From IMG/VR virus record IMGVR_UViG_3300018063_000023, positions 1 through 42,982 of that record: a stretch of 42,982 nt of DNA; one strand, given 5' to 3'. Source of the stretch: a virus. Position numbers and translations under genes: made by a program. Each line of letters starts with the position of its first letter. Position 1 is the stretch's first letter. Shown here piece by piece: positions 1 to 5,854 of this stretch. Below the pieces are notes generated by a model. It ran no database searches. It saw nothing but the letters and a program-made list of their open reading frames with translations, and was not told where the DNA came from.

Positions 1-2
1 CC

Positions 3-41
3 CCGAAGCTGGGCTGGAAGGTCTTGGTGGTCCACCCGTGA
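3..41 (+). CDS. 3' end of an edge-truncated gene
   Basis: Only the last 12 codons are in the window (ending KVLVVHP, then TGA at 39-41). The stop overlaps the GTG of the next gene in a GTGA arrangement, the coupling style used throughout this arm, and that is the main support for it being real. Function cannot be judged. Confidence 0.4.
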   Translation, partial: PKLGWKVLVVHP

Positions 42-205
42 AGACCTACGTATACATCAACAAGGCGGGCGAGAAGTATTCAGTCGTCCACCGCAGCAGC
101 AGCAGCAAGATTTGGGAACACAAGTACGGGGCCGATTGTTTGGCTTGCAAGGGCAAGTCAGAGGTGGCACCGCTATTCCCGGGGGACCGGGCGAAGGGAG
201 AGTAA
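38..205 (+). CDS. hypothetical 55-aa protein with a CxxC
   Basis: GTG start coupled to the preceding stop by a 4-bp GTGA overlap. The product begins VKTYVYINKAGEKYSVVH, has four consecutive serines and a single Cys-x2-Cys (CLAC) near the middle, and is rich in Lys and Gly. It ends just ahead of the next ATG, and its last codons supply the purine-rich ribosome binding site (AAGGGAGAG). One CxxC pair is not enough to call a zinc site. I do not recognise the family; it was judged real from frame continuity and coupling. Confidence 0.5.
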   Translation: MKTYVYINKAGEKYSVVHRSSSSKIWEHKYGADCLACKGKSEVAPLFPGDRAKGE

Positions 206-207
206 AC

Positions 208-543
208 ATGGCAGGGTTCTTCGATGGCTACGAGGATGAGAATCCAAACAGCGGTGATAGTAACTTCTTGACTGCGGGCGAGAAGCAGCTCCTCATTGAC
301 GAGGGCGCAAGCTTCCCGATTACGTCAGTTGATAGCACGACCACCCAGTACGGCCCCCGATGGGTTCTCGGAATCGAGGTAGAAGGCGAAAGCCGAATGC
401 TCGGTTTCGGTAAGGGAAAGGTGTTTTCGAGAGACCGTCTGTTGGCGGCACTCAAGGATCACTTTGAGAAGGGCGGAGAGCCCGTCGAGGTCCGGATCGA
501 GATGAGCAAGAGAAGTCAGATCATTGTAGACGCAAATAGCTAG
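208..543 (+). CDS. hypothetical 111-aa protein, possibly OB-like
   Basis: The ATG at 208 follows AAGGGAGAG by a few bases and lies 2 nt after the previous stop. The frame stays open upstream, but the site and coupling favour this start over the ATG at 112. The N-terminal third is acidic and low in structure. The rest alternates beta-like stretches (PRWVLGIEVEG, PVEVRIEMSKRSQIIVDA) around a helix (RDRLLAALKDHFEKG). That pattern recalls small phage nucleic-acid-binding OB proteins, and its place just before the primase-helicase would suit such a role, but no diagnostic motif is visible. Function is unassigned. Confidence 0.75.
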   Translation: MAGFFDGYEDENPNSGDSNFLTAGEKQLLIDEGASFPITSVDSTTTQYGPRWVLGIEVEGESRMLGFGKGKVFSRDRLLAALKDHFEKGGEPVEVRIEMSKRSQIIVDANS

Positions 544-570
544 AAATTGCGTATGGTCGAAGGGAGTGAG

Positions 571-681
571 ATGCGAACGACGATACTGATTGCGGCGGGC
601 GTTCTGGCCTTTCTCGTTTTATGGCCGCTCGCCATCGTCGCATTGTTGAGGTACTGCGAGTGGTTAGCTGAGGTCATCTGA
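571..681 (+). CDS. 36-aa single-span membrane peptide
   Basis: The ATG at 571 has GAAGGGAGTGAG immediately upstream. Residues about 4-27 are a continuous hydrophobic run (ILIAAGVLAFLVLWPLAIVA) preceded by MRTT, giving one transmembrane helix, followed by a short polar tail ending EWLAEVI. The stop overlaps the next ATG as TGATG. Small membrane peptides of this kind are common among phage early genes; no role can be assigned. Confidence 0.55.
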   Translation: MRTTILIAAGVLAFLVLWPLAIVALLRYCEWLAEVI

Positions 682-782
682 TGCGCAAGCGCCAGCATTA
701 TCTTCCCCCGGGATCTGGCAGCATTATCTTCAAGGCCCCCGGGATAAGAGCGGGAAAGATGGAGGACAGTGACAGCAGGTAA
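681..782 (+). CDS. 33-aa basic peptide over a short direct repeat (doubtful)
   Basis: The ATG at 681 is coupled by TGATG to the membrane peptide, and the stop at 780-782 lies inside the start of the primase-helicase gene. The product is short, basic and Pro/Gly-rich (MRKRQHYLPPGSGS), and partly encoded by the direct repeat at 693-745. It may be only a leader that carries ribosomes to the primase GTG at 769 rather than a functional protein. Confidence 0.3.
   Translation: MRKRQHYLPPGSGSIIFKAPGIRAGKMEDSDSR
693..745 (+). repeat. imperfect tandem direct repeat before primase
   Basis: CAGCATTATCTTC occurs at 693-705 and again at 719-731. Each copy is followed by a C4-5GGGAT stretch, and the second copy has four extra bases (AAGG). 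It sits just upstream of the primase-helicase start and looks like a local slippage or recombination product. Confidence 0.7.
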
Positions 783-2346
783 CGGTTACGATCGCGTACT
801 CCAGGCCGCTGACGGTGCTGGCATCATTGAGAGACAGAATGGTTCCAAGTTCAGTGCGCGTTGCCCGTCCCACGAGGACGGGCGCGCGTCGCTGAGCGTA
901 GCTAGGGGCGACGACGGCAGAGCATTGATTCACTGCTTCGCGGGGTGTGATACACCCTTGGTCGTCGCGGCCCTCGGCTTGGATATGAAGGATTTGTTCA
1001 ACAACAAAGACGGTGGATTCGACGTAGCACAATACGTCTACACAGACGAGGCGGGGGACCCTCTGATCCGGGTCACGAGGACGTGGCCCAAGAGCTTCCG
1101 CCAGGAGCGGTGGGACCCCGCAGACAACATGTGGAAGAACCGCCTATTCGAAACCAGAAGGGTGCTTTACAACCTGCCCGAGGTAGTGGGGGCGGAGCAT
1201 GTCTGGGTAGTCGAAGGCGAGAAGGATGTCGAGACGCTTAGAGGCGAGGGGGTTGTCGGAACAACCCTACTCGGCGGCGCCGGAAATTGGAAGGACGAAT
1301 ACCTGCCGTCCTTAAGGGACAAGCACGTAGACATCATCGCCGACAACGACCAGCCCGGCATTGAAGGTGCCATGCGAGTCAAGAATGCCCTTCGCGGCTC
1401 TTGCAAGGGGCTAGGCGTGTGGAAGAACCCACACGGCAAGGATGTGACCGATCTCTTCAACCAGGGTTACGGCTTGAAGGATCTTGAGCGCCACGTCATT
1501 ACCGACGGCCGCGAGTTTGAGGAGATGGACTGGGAGAGGTACGAGGCTCCCGAGGTGGACTGGCTGTTGGACAACTACATCCCGGCGAACAGCCGGGTGA
1601 TGGCATACGGGCCTGCCGGGTCGCTGAAGTCTTTGTGGGCGATGTGGGTGGCCTCGCAGCTGGCGAAAGAAGGGCACAAGGCGGCGTACTTCAGCCTAGA
1701 GATGCAGCCGAAGGAGGTCGCCAAGCGGCTCAAGAAGTTGAACCCGCCCAGGGACAGGTTCAAGCTATTCCGCAGGCTCTCTTTTGAGAGCAGCAACGAC
1801 CTGGCGGCGGCCTGCGACCTGCTCAAGGGTTATAGCCTGATCGTGGTGGACTCCTGGTCGGCAGCTCAGAGAGGCAATTCCAACGACAACGACGCTGTTG
1901 CCCGGCTGGACCAGGAGTTCTTCCTCCCGCTGATCGAGGAAACTGGGGCTACCTTGCTGATTCTCGACAACACGGGGCAGGCGATCCTGACCGAGCGGGG
2001 GAAGGTGCAACCCGATTGGGCCAGGGGCGCGTCTTCCAAGGGCGACAAGATGGACCAGAACTTGATGTTCGAGCGGCCCGATGAGGACGACAACCACAAG
2101 GTCAGGATTAGGGTTAAGAAGGTGCGGGGGGACGCTTCGATACCGAAGCCGATCACCGTGAAGACCGACAACAACAACATCGACTTCAGGGTAATTGATG
2201 ATCACGACGTGGACTTGGGGAGCATGTGGCACGAGGAAGGGGGCTCCCCGCCCCCGCCGGAACCAAAGCCAGATGCACCACCGTCCCTGCTCGACCGCTT
2301 GCGGGAAGCCCGCGAGGCGGCCAAACTGAAAGAGGAGAAGCTATGA
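769..2346 (+). CDS. bifunctional DNA primase-helicase
   Basis: A 525-aa replication protein that should make RNA primers and unwind DNA at the fork. An N-terminal zinc-binding segment has C32-x2-H35 and C56-x3-C60. A TOPRIM fold follows at about 140-215, with catalytic E149 (VVEGEKD) and D192-x-D194 (IIADNDQPG). A RecA-like helicase/RepA domain covers about 270-470, with Walker A G281-PAGSLK-S288 and Walker B LIVVD ending at D361. The C-terminal 40 residues are proline-rich then charged, and probably disordered. The GTG at 769 follows GGAGG closely; no better start is visible. It ends in an ATGA overlap with the next gene. The domain order matches T7 gp4-like and actinophage primase-helicases. 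Confidence 0.93.
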   Translation: MTAGNGYDRVLQAADGAGIIERQNGSKFSARCPSHEDGRASLSVARGDDGRALIHCFAGCDTPLVVAALGLDMKDLFNNKDGGFDVAQYVYTDEAGDPLIRVTRTWPKSFRQERWDPADNMWKNRLFETRRVLYNLPEVVGAEHVWVVEGEKDVETLRGEGVVGTTLLGGAGNWKDEYLPSLRDKHVDIIADNDQPGIEGAMRVKNALRGSCKGLGVWKNPHGKDVTDLFNQGYGLKDLERHVITDGREFEEMDWERYEAPEVDWLLDNYIPANSRVMAYGPAGSLKSLWAMWVASQLAKEGHKAAYFSLEMQPKEVAKRLKKLNPPRDRFKLFRRLSFESSNDLAAACDLLKGYSLIVVDSWSAAQRGNSNDNDAVARLDQEFFLPLIEETGATLLILDNTGQAILTERGKVQPDWARGASSKGDKMDQNLMFERPDEDDNHKVRIRVKKVRGDASIPKPITVKTDNNNIDFRVIDDHDVDLGSMWHEEGGSPPPPEPKPDAPPSLLDRLREAREAAKLKEEKL

Positions 2347-2600
2347 AACAAGAAGACTGGCGAGCACTAGCTCAAAAGCTTCAGGCGAAACTAGATGCGC
2401 TCAACCCAATCTGCGAGAGGTGTGGGTTGCGGGCGCACAGGTATGGCGTGCCGCCCGACCGAGACAACCACGCGCCCACCGCCGTCGCGTGCGCCAACCA
2501 GATCATCGGCCTGTTGGAAGACCTTTACGGGAACCTTCCGAGTCGGCTCAGCACGGCCATTACAAAATTGGCGTTCGAGATTCAAAGGGAGAAACCATGA
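2343..2600 (+). CDS. hypothetical 85-aa protein with CxxC
   Basis: Translationally coupled to the primase-helicase by ATGA, with GAGGAGAAG as ribosome binding site inside the upstream gene. It opens with a helix (MKQEDWRALAQKLQAKLDAL), then ICERCGLRAH with C24-x2-C27, a further H43 and C50, and a second helix (NQIIGLLEDLYG). The Cys/His set could bind one zinc, but the spacing is not that of a family I can name. It ends REKP and is coupled by ATGA to the following gene. Confidence 0.7.
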   Translation: MKQEDWRALAQKLQAKLDALNPICERCGLRAHRYGVPPDRDNHAPTAVACANQIIGLLEDLYGNLPSRLSTAITKLAFEIQREKP

Positions 2601-2791
2601 CCCGGCGTACGCTAGAAATGGATTACGAGGAATTACGCGCGCTGTACTTCAAGCAACAGGAGGCGCTAAGGGACGCCCTTGAGGGCCTTGAGGAGATGAG
2701 GCCCTACGTGTCCGACTACTTCGCCGAGAAGTGGGAGCACGACGGCTACATCGAACGCGCCCGCAACGCCCTCAATCAGGAGAAACTATGA
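2597..2791 (+). CDS. 64-aa helical protein, family member at the head of a tandem array
   Basis: ATGA-coupled at both ends. It is almost entirely helix-forming and charged (YEELRALYFKQQEALRDALEGLEEMRP), and its C-terminus RARNALNQEKL nearly repeats that of the next gene (ARNALDQEKP). This shared C-terminal peptide also encodes the ribosome binding site for the following gene. It appears to be a shortened relative of the 2788-4256 coiled-coil proteins. Function unknown. Confidence 0.7.
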   Translation: MTRRTLEMDYEELRALYFKQQEALRDALEGLEEMRPYVSDYFAEKWEHDGYIERARNALNQEKL

Positions 2792-3150
2792 ACGATGAGG
2801 TAGACGAGCTGTTCAGTGTGGTGAAGAAGGCGCTGGTCTATGGCGACTACGACCGCTCGATGGGCGGATGGGTAGGAGGCGACCCAGCCGACGTAGACGA
2901 AGCTCGAACAGCCCTCATCTCCATCCGCTCCCAATGGGAGAAGATGGTGCAGGAACGGGACGAGTGGAAGGCACGGGCTTATCCTGACCGACCCCTTGGT
3001 GAGGCGGTTCCGCATCTACAGCGAGCCTTGGCCCGCATCCAAGAACTAGAGAGGCGGTACGACGAAGGTTGGTGTACCGGCTGTGGGAAGTCGTTTGAGG
3101 AGTCCTATCAGGACATCGCCCGTAACGCCCTCGACCAGGAGAAGCCATGA
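2788..3150 (+). CDS. tandem coiled-coil family protein A (120 aa)
   Basis: First full member of a three-gene tandem family. It begins MNDEVDELFSVVKKAL, close to MSEIDELFDVVENRI and MNEIDDMIEVIRGQI of the next two genes, then has an EARTALISIRSQWEKM helix and the recurring RIQELERR block. A CTGC pair lies near residue 97. 27 bp around the RIQELERR block (3031-3057) are identical to 3459-3485 in the next gene. ATGA overlaps at both ends make it part of one polycistronic run. Long amphipathic helices suggest oligomerisation; no enzymatic motif is present. Confidence 0.75.
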   Translation: MNDEVDELFSVVKKALVYGDYDRSMGGWVGGDPADVDEARTALISIRSQWEKMVQERDEWKARAYPDRPLGEAVPHLQRALARIQELERRYDEGWCTGCGKSFEESYQDIARNALDQEKP

Positions 3151-3590
3151 GCGAGATAGACGAACTGTTCGACGTGGTAGAGAACCGGATAGAACACGAT
3201 GAGGATTGTGCTCGGTACCCGGACCTCGTAGATGCTTGCAACTGCGGTTGCGATGAAGCCCTCGAAGCCCTCACCACCATCCGCTCCGAGTGGGAGGAGA
3301 TGGAGGAGCGAGCAAGGTTAGCTGAGGCCGCTGCTCGTGGATGCGGGAAGGCGACAACGACGCTTCGTACCCGCATCCAAGAGCTAGGGGAAGAGCTTGC
3401 GGACGCGACGGACAACCTAGCCGTGTCCGACATGGCAGACCAGCTAGTCGAAGCTGAAGCCCGCATCCAAGAACTAGAGAGGCGGCTCGTCAGTTGGTGG
3501 CGAATGCGCACATATGGAGCGTTCGCCCCGACGACCTTTAGGCGACTTCGCCAAGCCCTCGACCACACTGACCCGGGAGAGACGGTATGA
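3147..3590 (+). CDS. tandem coiled-coil family protein B (147 aa)
   Basis: Paralogue of the genes on either side. After the shared N-terminus there is a Cys-rich stretch (CNCGC), then EALTTIRSEWEEMEER and two RIQEL blocks (DNA at about 3370-3390 and 3459-3485). The product is acidic and mostly coiled coil. A 20-bp stretch at 3264-3283 is identical to 3698-3717 in protein C, showing that the copies arose by duplication or still exchange sequence. ATGA coupling at both ends. Function unknown. Confidence 0.75.
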   Translation: MSEIDELFDVVENRIEHDEDCARYPDLVDACNCGCDEALEALTTIRSEWEEMEERARLAEAAARGCGKATTTLRTRIQELGEELADATDNLAVSDMADQLVEAEARIQELERRLVSWWRMRTYGAFAPTTFRRLRQALDHTDPGETV

Positions 3591-4256
3591 ATGAAATAGA
3601 CGACATGATCGAGGTCATTCGCGGGCAGATCGACCTTACAGCACCTGATGGGCACAGGGGCAGGGGTATGGAAATTACCCGCTTCGACGAGGCTCATGAA
3701 GCCCTCACCACCATCCGGGAGGAGATGGAATCGCTCAAGGTGGGATTCGAGGAAGAGCTTGAATGCTGCCAGCAACGTGGAACCCGCATCCAACAACTAG
3801 AGAAGGCACTAGACGAGCGACTTGTTGAATACGTTGCGGCGCTCACAAACGTGGAAACATTCCGAGACGCGAACAACGAACTCCGGCGTGAGGTCGGGCG
3901 TCTGCGGACTCCTGCTGCCTGGACTCCCGAGGAACGCAAACTGTTCCTGTTCGAAGCGACGAAGGCGAGCTATGCCGAGGGCACACGAGCCGGATGCGAG
4001 GAGCTGGCGATTCACGCTGCCGAGATGGACACTCACATCCAACAGCTAGAAGAGGAGGTGCGGAACCTCTCAGAGCTGGCAGCTGGATACAAGACTGAGT
4101 ACCTGACCCGCATCCAGGAGCTAGAGGAGATGAATCAGAGTCGCGCTCAGTTGCTTGTGGAAGAAGGAGGAAGACGACATCCCGGTTGCAAGCTGGGACG
4201 ACGTGGAAGACATATTGGAGTGCATCTTAGTGGCGGTCCAGCAGGAGGAGGTCTAA
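3587..4256 (+). CDS. tandem coiled-coil family protein C, with a probable +1 frame change near the 3' end
   Basis: Third family member, with three RIQ-type blocks (DNA about 3783-3806, 4031-4055, 4106-4129). In the starting frame the protein would run to 4408, but after about 4135 it becomes Gly/Arg-rich and unlike coiled coil (GGRRHPGCKLGRRGRH). The +1 frame gives a convincing acidic tail (EEDDIPVASWDDVEDILE) ending at TAA 4254-4256, which overlaps the next ATG as TAATG. I therefore infer a one-base insertion, an assembly error or a programmed shift between 4134 and about 4175. Function unknown. Confidence 0.6.
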
Positions 4257-4408
4257 TGGTTTACCGGGTAGCGCAGCTTACATTTGAAGATGGAACGATG
4301 AGCGGTCCAGAACTGGCCGGTTGGCGTATCATAGAGGTACTTTCGTCCCACTTGGCTACAAGGAACCCGGACAAGTGGTACATGAGCGTGCTATTGGAGG
4401 GCGAGTAA
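4256..4408 (+). CDS. hypothetical 50-aa protein
   Basis: The ATG at 4256 has GGAGGAGG just upstream and a TAATG overlap with the inferred end of the preceding gene. The product (MVYRVAQLTFEDG to WYMSVLLEGE) looks like a small alpha/beta protein. It shares a frame with the nominal extension of the coiled-coil gene, so automatic calling would fuse the two; the strong ribosome binding site argues for a separate gene. Family not recognised. Confidence 0.6.
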   Translation: MVYRVAQLTFEDGTMSGPELAGWRIIEVLSSHLATRNPDKWYMSVLLEGE

Positions 4409-4741
4409 ATGTTGGTGGGCATAGTTGACCCGTCTCATTACGAACGCGCGCATGCGCGTGCCGGCAGGCTGCCTAATTGGCTGACGCTGGACGAGGCACT
4501 GCTGGCCTCGTCAGCGCCGAACCCGAAGTGGTCACCGTGGACCTTCGAGATAATCCAGGCGGCTCTGGGAGAGCACCAAGAGCGCGGTACGCGCCTGTCT
4601 ACCACTGCGCTGACCTCACCCTGTCCTAGGGCTGAGGTGCTGAAGCGTAGCGTAGACTACATCGGGTCTCTGGACGACATGTACGCGCCGCTGCGGGGTA
4701 CCATGGTTCACCGTACCCTATCCTCGCAGCGTGCGGATTGA
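4409..4741 (+). CDS. truncated N-terminal paralogue of the Cas4-like nuclease
   Basis: 110 aa starting directly after a stop, with GGAGGGCGAG as ribosome binding site. It aligns along its length with the first ~105 residues of the nuclease at 12218-13129: LVGIVDP/LVGVIDP, LPNWLT/LPNWMT, STTALTS/STTALTT, EVLKRSVDYIG/EVLKRKEDYIG, LRGTMVHRTL/LRGTLIHRTL. The single N-terminal cysteine is kept. Homology stops right after HRTL, where the frame ends, so the PD-(D/E)XK core and the three C-terminal cysteines are missing and it cannot be an active nuclease. It is either a decaying duplicate or a retained helical domain. Confidence 0.75.
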   Translation: MLVGIVDPSHYERAHARAGRLPNWLTLDEALLASSAPNPKWSPWTFEIIQAALGEHQERGTRLSTTALTSPCPRAEVLKRSVDYIGSLDDMYAPLRGTMVHRTLSSQRAD

Positions 4742-4916
4742 CGGTACTTATGCCTTCGTAGGGCTGCAAGCCGACGACACGGAGAACGAGGAAGGCTGGG
4801 CCGACATCATGCCGTATGACCCGGATGAGAAGCGGTGGCTTCAGGAACTTGGGCCGGGACGACTCGTGTTTATCCCCGATGCTTACCAACCACACAGAGG
4901 AGAAAACAATGAATAA
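4731..4916 (+). CDS. hypothetical 61-aa protein
   Basis: GTG start overlapping the end of the truncated nuclease paralogue by 11 nt. It has no clear ribosome binding site, so it may be translated by coupling, or its true N-terminus may have been lost at the truncation junction. The product (RIDGTYAFVGLQADDTENE to GRLVFIPDAYQP) is acidic and well composed, with beta-like stretches. Its last codons carry the AGAGGAG site for the lipoprotein gene. Family not recognised. Confidence 0.55.
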   Translation: MRIDGTYAFVGLQADDTENEEGWADIMPYDPDEKRWLQELGPGRLVFIPDAYQPHRGENNE

Positions 4917-5301
4917 AGTCACCCGAATTATCACCATTGCACTATGCATTCTCGCGCTCGGCGCGACCGCATGTGTCAGTGATGCCGACGTGGCGTCACA
5001 GAACCTCTCAAAAGCTGCCGACAACTTTGAGATCCTACGCCGGGTCGTGTTCTACAACGGTATTACTGGCGAATATATGCTCACAATTGAGGGTCGCTGC
5101 TCTCTTGGCAACAGCGACAAGGCCCGCGAGTTGTCGGTGACATGCAAGGTTGGCCCGAGTCAGTTCAAGAAGCACTTCCTGGGCTTGTCCGACAATGTGA
5201 GTTACTTCGTGGAGCAACTGGAATCAGCGAGCGTGAGTACGTATCACTACCGCGTAGTGTTCAAGCCGTCGGTTATCCTACCCGACATCGATGTTCGCTG
5301 A
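4909..5301 (+). CDS. beta-sandwich lipoprotein (actinophage family)
   Basis: 130 aa with ribosome binding site AGAGGAG. The N-terminus is a lipoprotein-type signal: basic MNKVTR, a hydrophobic core, then LGATAC with C22 as the likely lipidated cysteine (the box is degenerate at -3). The mature part, with SQNLSKAADNFEI, FYNGITGEYMLTIEG, HFLGLSDNVSYFVEQ and HYRVVFKP, matches from memory the beta-sandwich lipoproteins common in mycobacteriophages and other actinophages. It should be exported and anchored on the outer face of the host membrane. A role in blocking superinfection is often suspected for phage lipoproteins but is inference here. Confidence 0.88.
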   Translation: MNKVTRIITIALCILALGATACVSDADVASQNLSKAADNFEILRRVVFYNGITGEYMLTIEGRCSLGNSDKARELSVTCKVGPSQFKKHFLGLSDNVSYFVEQLESASVSTYHYRVVFKPSVILPDIDVR

Positions 5302-5317
5302 GGAGGCGATACGAGTG

Positions 5318-5560
5318 ATGAAGACAGAGTTTAAGGCAGTACGATCAGCTCTATTTCTAAGCCCTGATGAGGAGGATGGTAATTTGCACGCTAATGCGTG
5401 GAATGCCTTGTGCATGATCGAAGCTTATGTACAACAACTGGAAGGTGAGAATATTCATCTTCGGGCGCAAGCCGAAGCAGAGATAAGGGGGAACGTGCCG
5501 TTCATTTCTGGGCTTCCTTATACCTACACAACAAAAGTTCAGTATGGCGACAAGGCATGA
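5318..5560 (+). CDS. hypothetical 80-aa protein
   Basis: AGGAGG at 5301-5306 serves either the GTG at 5315 or the ATG at 5318; the ATG is given here. An earlier in-frame ATG at 5291 lies inside the lipoprotein gene without its own site. The product has a helical middle (NALCMIEAYVQQLEGENIHLRAQAEAEI) and a polar Tyr/Thr-rich tail. It is the last gene before the RNA block at 5575-5715. No family recognised. Confidence 0.65.
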   Translation: MKTEFKAVRSALFLSPDEEDGNLHANAWNALCMIEAYVQQLEGENIHLRAQAEAEIRGNVPFISGLPYTYTTKVQYGDKA

Positions 5561-5574
5561 GATGATAGCTATAC

Positions 5575-5641
5575 GGGCGGGATAGGTTTCGACGGTGTAC
5601 GCTTGTGTACCCGGACGTGGGTTCGATTCCCACCCCGTCCA
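5575..5641 (+). ncRNA. tmRNA-like tRNA-like domain without an mRNA-like region
   Basis: A 67-nt element with a complete 7-bp acceptor helix (GGGCGGG 5575-5581 with CCCGTCC 5634-5640, one G-U) and a perfect T arm (GTGGG 5617-5621, TTCGATT loop, CCCAC 5629-5633). In place of a tRNA D arm it has GGTTTCGAC (5585-5593), the hallmark of the tmRNA 5' end, and GGAC before the T arm, as in tmRNA 3' ends. Between them CGG-GTAC pairs with GTAC-CCG around GCTTGT, forming a short capped helix 2. The tag reading frame and pseudoknots of a normal ~350-nt tmRNA are absent. No CCA is encoded. It could be a minimised tmRNA, a tRNA relic or a tRNA mimic. Confidence 0.6.
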
Positions 5642-5645
5642 CTCC

Positions 5646-5715
5646 GCTCCGCGGGGCACTCTGATTATGGTGCCCGGCGACGGCTGGGGGCGAAGCGCTT
5701 CGTCTCCCGCGGAGC
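5646..5715 (+). ncRNA. structured RNA element, three-way junction predicted
   Basis: Starts 4 nt after the tmRNA-like element. Arms GCTCCGCGGG (5646-5655) and CCCGCGGAGC (5706-5715) are perfect inverted repeats. They enclose a hairpin GGGCAC/GTGCCC (5654-5659 with 5670-5675) and a 12-bp palindrome CGAAGCGCTTCG (5691-5702) with G-rich/C-rich extensions. There is no U-tract, so it is not a standard terminator. It could be a functional RNA, a processing signal, or a stabiliser for the RNA upstream. Confidence 0.45.
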
Positions 5716-5728
5716 TTATCTTGAGGTA

Positions 5729-5854
5729 ATGATGAGACGAAAACTAACACCCGAAGAATACAAACGGCTAAGTTTCTGGCTCGCAGTCTTGAGGACTGTG
5801 GGGAGCACGGCCACAGCTTTGGTCGCGCTGTACCTTTTGTGGGGACGGGGATGA
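5729..5854 (+). CDS. 41-aa single-span membrane protein
   Basis: Two adjacent ATGs (5729, 5732) follow TTGAGG. The product has a basic head (MMRRKLTPEEYKRL) and one hydrophobic helix (about residues 16-38, ending ALYLLWGRG). The stop overlaps the next ATG as ATGA. The frame is open farther upstream, but that stretch is the RNA element. Likely an N-in membrane peptide; function unknown. Confidence 0.6.
   Translation: MMRRKLTPEEYKRLSFWLAVLRTVGSTATALVALYLLWGRG

Noticed and set aside
2915-3796. 293-codon open frame on the - strand opposite the coiled-coil genes
   Set aside because: Ser/Arg-rich product typical of antisense reading of acidic coiled-coil genes; no start site, and it lies against a tightly coupled + strand run.
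5617-5641. Phage attachment site derived from a host tRNA or tmRNA 3' end
   Set aside because: The 5' acceptor half is also present and fully paired, and no integrase gene is in the window.
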